From Alphaproteobacteria bacterium (GTDB lineage Bacteria; Pseudomonadota; Alphaproteobacteria; Rickettsiales; JABDBP01): a DNA stretch of 64,000 nucleotides. The notes beneath the pieces are model-generated. The model saw nothing but the letters and a program-made list of their open reading frames with translations, was not told where the DNA came from and made no database searches. Both the position numbers and the translations under genes were made by a program. Positions 57,689 to 64,000 of the stretch are shown here, in pieces (within the stretch, counting starts at the first letter, position 1; every line of letters begins with the position of its first letter). The stretch spans positions 1-64,000 of the forward strand of contig JABDBP010000004.1 of the NCBI GenBank assembly GCA_013288565.1, written 5' to 3'.

Positions 57689-58729
57689 TTACATTTTTGC
57701 GCCGGATTTTGGCTGCATACTCCTATAGGCAATTGTTTCAAGAATATCATTGCTGCCGAGAAGAAATCCAATATAGCGCTCGAATCCTATGCCGAACCCA
57801 CCCCGCAGAATCGGCTCTTCATCCCTGAATAAATTAAGATATTCTGCAAAAGTTTGCAGCGTGTCACCACCACGCTCCTGTATGTAACGAGCAATGGAGG
57901 AAGCCATCAGGTAACGAGTGATGTTTTGCCCATTTTCCTCACGCACCGCGCCGCCGGTAGTTTCGCCAAGGCGCGGCATTAGAAGATCCGCACTATAAAC
58001 CCGCTCGCCATCTTCGGTACGTTTCATATTGAAGAATTTTATCCGGGCCGGGTAATGCGTGACAAAAACAGGGTTGTTGTTGAAATGCAAGAGGATCAGC
58101 CTCTCCTCCTTTATGCCAAGGTCATCGCCAAAACTATATTTTCCGGATTTTTTATTAAGCAACGCTAGGGCTTCATCGTAGGTAATGCGTGAAAATGGGT
58201 TGTGAACAACTTTCATAAGATAAGGAATGTCTCCGCCCAGGTGCTTAACATCGTTTTCGTTTTTCTCCAGAACCACCTTCGTTGCATTTTTTATTATGAC
58301 TTCTTCTAATTTGACGATAGCATCCAGAGCCGACGCCGCATTCGTTCCTTCATATGGCCTTTCCTGCTCGATAAGGGTGAATTCCGACAATCTGCGGCCC
58401 TGCATTTCCGGATCATCATAATTTTCTTCCCTGAAACTATTGTTCACTGTAAATACGCCACGCTTTAGACGTATTACTAACGCTTCCAACTGCAATTGAG
58501 CGCTTTGTGAAAGATGCGCTTCGCGCCCGTAGTAATTAAGCGTGAATGAGGCATAAGGATTTTCACACGACCCCGCGATGTTAACTAGGGACGAGGTTGA
58601 AACCTCAGTACAATCTTCCTGTACAAGTGCTGTCCGCAGAGCACCTAACGCTGCAGCTCTGACATTTAGAAGAGCGTTGAATTTACTCTTGCTGAAGGTT
58701 CCAAGCCCAGTAGCTATAGCATCTCCCAT
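57689..58729 (-). CDS. Class II aaRS-like protein, AsnRS/AspRS catalytic-domain paralogue without anticodon-binding domain
   Basis: Motif 2-like NNSFREENYDDPEMQGRRLSEFTLIEQE; motif 3-like GGFGIGFERYIGFLLGSNDILETIAYRSMQP; only 346 aa. Confidence 0.85.
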   Translation of the reverse strand: MGDAIATGLGTFSKSKFNALLNVRAAALGALRTALVQEDCTEVSTSSLVNIAGSCENPYASFTLNYYGREAHLSQSAQLQLEALVIRLKRGVFTVNNSFREENYDDPEMQGRRLSEFTLIEQERPYEGTNAASALDAIVKLEEVIIKNATKVVLEKNENDVKHLGGDIPYLMKVVHNPFSRITYDEALALLNKKSGKYSFGDDLGIKEERLILLHFNNNPVFVTHYPARIKFFNMKRTEDGERVYSADLLMPRLGETTGGAVREENGQNITRYLMASSIARYIQERGGDTLQTFAEYLNLFRDEEPILRGGFGIGFERYIGFLLGSNDILETIAYRSMQPKSGAKM

Positions 58730-58736
58730 TATTCTC

Positions 58737-61201
<2,465 letters not shown>

Positions 61202-61271
61202 AATATGATTATATAGATTTAAGAATTAACCGCCTGCATTGTAAGAAGTTTTTTTCGAGATTCAAGCATTT

Positions 61272-62702
61272 ATGAAGAACGATAGCCTATTGGACGATAT
61301 TTTTTTCCGCCGCAATGGCCTGGATGAGTCACGCGTGAAAGCCTTGGTTGCAGGTTCGCTTTCAAGCCTTGATGACGGCGAATTATACATGGAATTCTGC
61401 CAGTCCGAACATTTGGCATTCGATGACGGGCATTTGAAAAACGCCAATTTCGATACGGCGCAAGGCTTCGGCCTGCGCGGCGTTCTGGGCGAAGCCAGCG
61501 CGTTCGCGCATTCATCGGACATCACCGAGGAATCGATAAAACGTGCCGGGAAAACTTTGTCTTCGCTCAAATCCTCCGGCTCATATTCGATAAATCTGGA
61601 TGAGAATAAGCGGCCGAAATTATACGGTACATTGAACCCGCTGGACGAAGTGGCGTTCGAGAAAAAACTGGCGCTGCTCTCTAACATAGATTCATATTTG
61701 CGTGGGAAAGACCCTAGAGTGAAACAGGTGTCGGTATCGCTTTCCGGCGAATGGCAGGCGATCCAAATTATCCGCGGCAACGGGGTGAAAATCGGTGATA
61801 TCAGGCCGCTGGTGCGACTCAATATTTCCGTAGTGGTGGAGCATAATGACCGGATGGAGCGCGGCAGTTACGGCACCGGCGGCCGTACCGCTTACGCCGA
61901 ATATATCGCCGAAGCCAACTGGCGGAAATCCGCCGATGAAGCACTGCGCCAGGCTTTGGTGAATCTCGATTCGGTTCCTGCTCCTGCCGGTGAAATGGAT
62001 GTTGTCCTCGGTCCCGGCTGGCCCGGCGTTCTGCTGCATGAGGCGATCGGCCATGGGTTGGAGGGCGATTTCAACCGGAAAAAAACTTCCGCATTTTCCA
62101 ATTTAATGGGCGAGCGGGTGGCGGCCAAGGGCGTCACAATATATGACGACGGCACGATGCAGGATCGACGGGGCTCGATCAATATCGATGACGAAGGCAC
62201 GCCGTCGCAGAAAAATTGTTTAATCGAGGATGGGATTTTGGTCGGATATATCCAAGATCGGCTGAATGCGCGGCTGATGAATGCGAAGCCGACGGGGAAC
62301 GGCCGCCGTGAGTCCTACGAGCACCAGCCAATGCCGCGCATGACTAATACTTATATGGTTTCCGGCGATAAATCGCCTGAGGAGATCATCAAATCGGTGA
62401 AAAAAGGTATCTATGCGGTGAATTTCGGCGGCGGGCAGGTAGATATAACCTCGGGCAAGTTCGTGTTTTCCGCATCGGAAGCATACAAAATTGAAAACGG
62501 AAAAGTAGGTGCGGCAGTGAAAGGCGCCACCCTCATCGGCAACGGACCGGACGTTCTCACCAAAGTGAAAATGATCGGCAATGATATGGCGCTTGATCCC
62601 GGCATCGGCACCTGCGGGAAAGATCGGCAAAGCGTCCCTGTCGGCGTCGGCCAACCGACAATGCTTATCGGCGGATTAACTGTGGGCGGGACGGAGGTGT
62701 AG
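61272..62702 (+). CDS. tldD: Metalloprotease TldD
   Basis: GPGWPGVLLHEAIGHGLEGDFNRKKTSAFSNLMGERVA (HEAIGH); DDEGTPSQKNCLIEDGIL. Confidence 0.96.
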   Translation: MKNDSLLDDIFFRRNGLDESRVKALVAGSLSSLDDGELYMEFCQSEHLAFDDGHLKNANFDTAQGFGLRGVLGEASAFAHSSDITEESIKRAGKTLSSLKSSGSYSINLDENKRPKLYGTLNPLDEVAFEKKLALLSNIDSYLRGKDPRVKQVSVSLSGEWQAIQIIRGNGVKIGDIRPLVRLNISVVVEHNDRMERGSYGTGGRTAYAEYIAEANWRKSADEALRQALVNLDSVPAPAGEMDVVLGPGWPGVLLHEAIGHGLEGDFNRKKTSAFSNLMGERVAAKGVTIYDDGTMQDRRGSINIDDEGTPSQKNCLIEDGILVGYIQDRLNARLMNAKPTGNGRRESYEHQPMPRMTNTYMVSGDKSPEEIIKSVKKGIYAVNFGGGQVDITSGKFVFSASEAYKIENGKVGAAVKGATLIGNGPDVLTKVKMIGNDMALDPGIGTCGKDRQSVPVGVGQPTMLIGGLTVGGTEV

Positions 62703-62720
62703 GGCAAAAAACTATTATCT

Positions 62721-62987
62721 CTAATTTTGAGTTATCTTATCAAAATTGTAGTTATATTCTGCCATCAGCTGCTCTCTAGTTTCCTTAGAGGGTTTTTTGC
62801 CGAACCCGGAAGCTATGATTTTTCCGTATTTGGTGAGATCGAATATTTCTGGCAGATCATCGTTTTTCAGAGCCTTAACCTGTAATTGGTTAGCCAATAA
62901 AAAGAAGTGACACGGCCTTCCCCAGTTATCTCTACAGGAGACGAAATGAATATTTTCAGGCTTTACAGTTTTTTTAGCAAAAGACAC
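62721..62987 (-). CDS. Small hypothetical protein
   Basis: 88 aa ORF in intergenic space with plausible start; no family recognised. Confidence 0.5.
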   Translation of the reverse strand: MSFAKKTVKPENIHFVSCRDNWGRPCHFFLLANQLQVKALKNDDLPEIFDLTKYGKIIASGFGKKPSKETREQLMAEYNYNFDKITQN

Positions 62988-62992
62988 TATGA

Positions 62993-63925
62993 TTATTCTT
63001 TTTCTTTCTCAGCTGGTGGCGGGCTTATTAGCCTATCATCTTTCCCAAAAGCAGGAATTTGAGTTGCGTCAGGATATCTGGGACGTTCTGAAAGTAGAGG
63101 AGGTGGAACGTTAGATTCGTAAGTACTTCGTTCCTCCGCTACTATTGGAGGTAATGCTGTACCAACGCCACGGGTTTTAAAAGCTTCCTCTATTTTTTTA
63201 GTAATGAGATCTCTATCGTTTGATGGCTGCTCTTTTGCTAAACTCTTTGCCTTATCTAACATATCGCGTGTGATGCGTATTTCGGGATGTTGCAGTAACC
63301 ATTCGACGACTTCGAGACAACCATGTTCTATCGCCCCTGCAAGAGGCCGGGTAGCAATATTCGTTCCTGTTATGGGGTAAAAAGCATTTGGGTCGAATCT
63401 TGGAAACCTACCTATAGCCTCTAAAAGTTCCTTAGGAACCTTGTTTCCAGTTTCTGTAGCTATATAAGCGACGGAACTCACGTCCCTTGCCAGCCTTACA
63501 GCGGAAATTTCCTCTGCAATTGCCGGCTGAGATAAAACATATTTTAAGATTGTTATATTCCCATTTGCAATAGCCCTACTTACCTGAGGAATCTCCACTG
63601 TAGTATAGGAGATGTTCTGGAGTGCTATTTCTGACTCCCGCGCCAAAAGACATTCGGCTGTGAGCTTTGCCACATTTGGCCCGGAAATTTTATTTATAAA
63701 ATAAAAATCCTCCTTAAGAAGAACTGGATCAAGCATAGATTGTTCATCCATACTCGCTAAGTCTTTTTTAACCTTTGCTTCTTCTGCATCACTTAATTTT
63801 CTACCCAATACCGCTGCAAGAGCCTCAACTCCTTTTTCTGGTCTTGGATCAGCTGTATTAAGAATTATGGTAGGTTTTCTTCCTACATATTTTTCTCGAA
63901 CAAGCGCAGCCAGCTGATCAAGCAT
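62993..63925 (-). CDS. Ankyrin-repeat-like hypothetical protein
   Basis: Repeat-like VSRAIANGNITILKYVLSQP / LAGAIEHGCLEVVEWLLQHPEIRI units; Pro-rich C-terminus. Confidence 0.6.
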   Translation of the reverse strand: MLDQLAALVREKYVGRKPTIILNTADPRPEKGVEALAAVLGRKLSDAEEAKVKKDLASMDEQSMLDPVLLKEDFYFINKISGPNVAKLTAECLLARESEIALQNISYTTVEIPQVSRAIANGNITILKYVLSQPAIAEEISAVRLARDVSSVAYIATETGNKVPKELLEAIGRFPRFDPNAFYPITGTNIATRPLAGAIEHGCLEVVEWLLQHPEIRITRDMLDKAKSLAKEQPSNDRDLITKKIEEAFKTRGVGTALPPIVAEERSTYESNVPPPLLSERPRYPDATQIPAFGKDDRLISPPPAEKEKE

Positions 63926-64000
63926 TCTCGTCTCTGGTAGAATTCTTTCTGGGAGCTTTAAAGGGCCATGATAAACGATAATCGAAAGTAAAGCTCCGGT

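Overview
This 64 kb window looks like an alphaproteobacterial chromosome segment; the FliX-, PopZ/DUF2497-, CptB/SdhE- and CtpA/RppH-like neighbours support that. From left to right it holds: (i) the 5' half of an S10 ribosomal operon (rpsJ-rplC-rplD-rplW-rplB-rpsS-rplV) that stops after an L22 fused in frame to a membrane domain; (ii) a probably Fur-controlled cupredoxin/FTR1 iron operon in which FTR1 is fused to a secreted barrel-like domain; (iii) a CDP-6-deoxyhexose/C-methyl sugar cluster; (iv) PilB/PilC, CtpA, a divergent polysaccharide deacetylase, RppH, a sulfotransferase-glycosyltransferase, Mfd, CmoA, QueH, PabC/PabB and SOD; (v) a flagellar filament cluster (FliS, FliD, flagellin, FliB, FliW, FlgL, FlgK, FlgN, FlgJ, FlgI, FliX) followed by DksA; (vi) a DprE1/DprE2/UbiA/GtrA-like arabinose-donor module with a PAP2 phosphatase and GT-C nearby; (vii) ThiS/ThiG, AroQ, PopZ, a sigma factor and L27/L21; (viii) an APC permease beside an AsnRS-like catalytic-domain paralogue; (ix) CoxA/CoxB, TldD and an ankyrin-like ORF. 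The most unusual items are two ~270 bp TA-flanked elements with the same TIR-plus-two-hairpin layout and unrelated sequences, one of which supplies the only plausible start codons of a gene; the two gene fusions; an almost lysine-free flagellin encoded beside a flagellin lysine methylase; an intradiol-dioxygenase fold that appears to have lost its iron ligands; and the AsnRS-like paralogue. All calls come from reading the supplied sequence and ORF translations; no database search was run.
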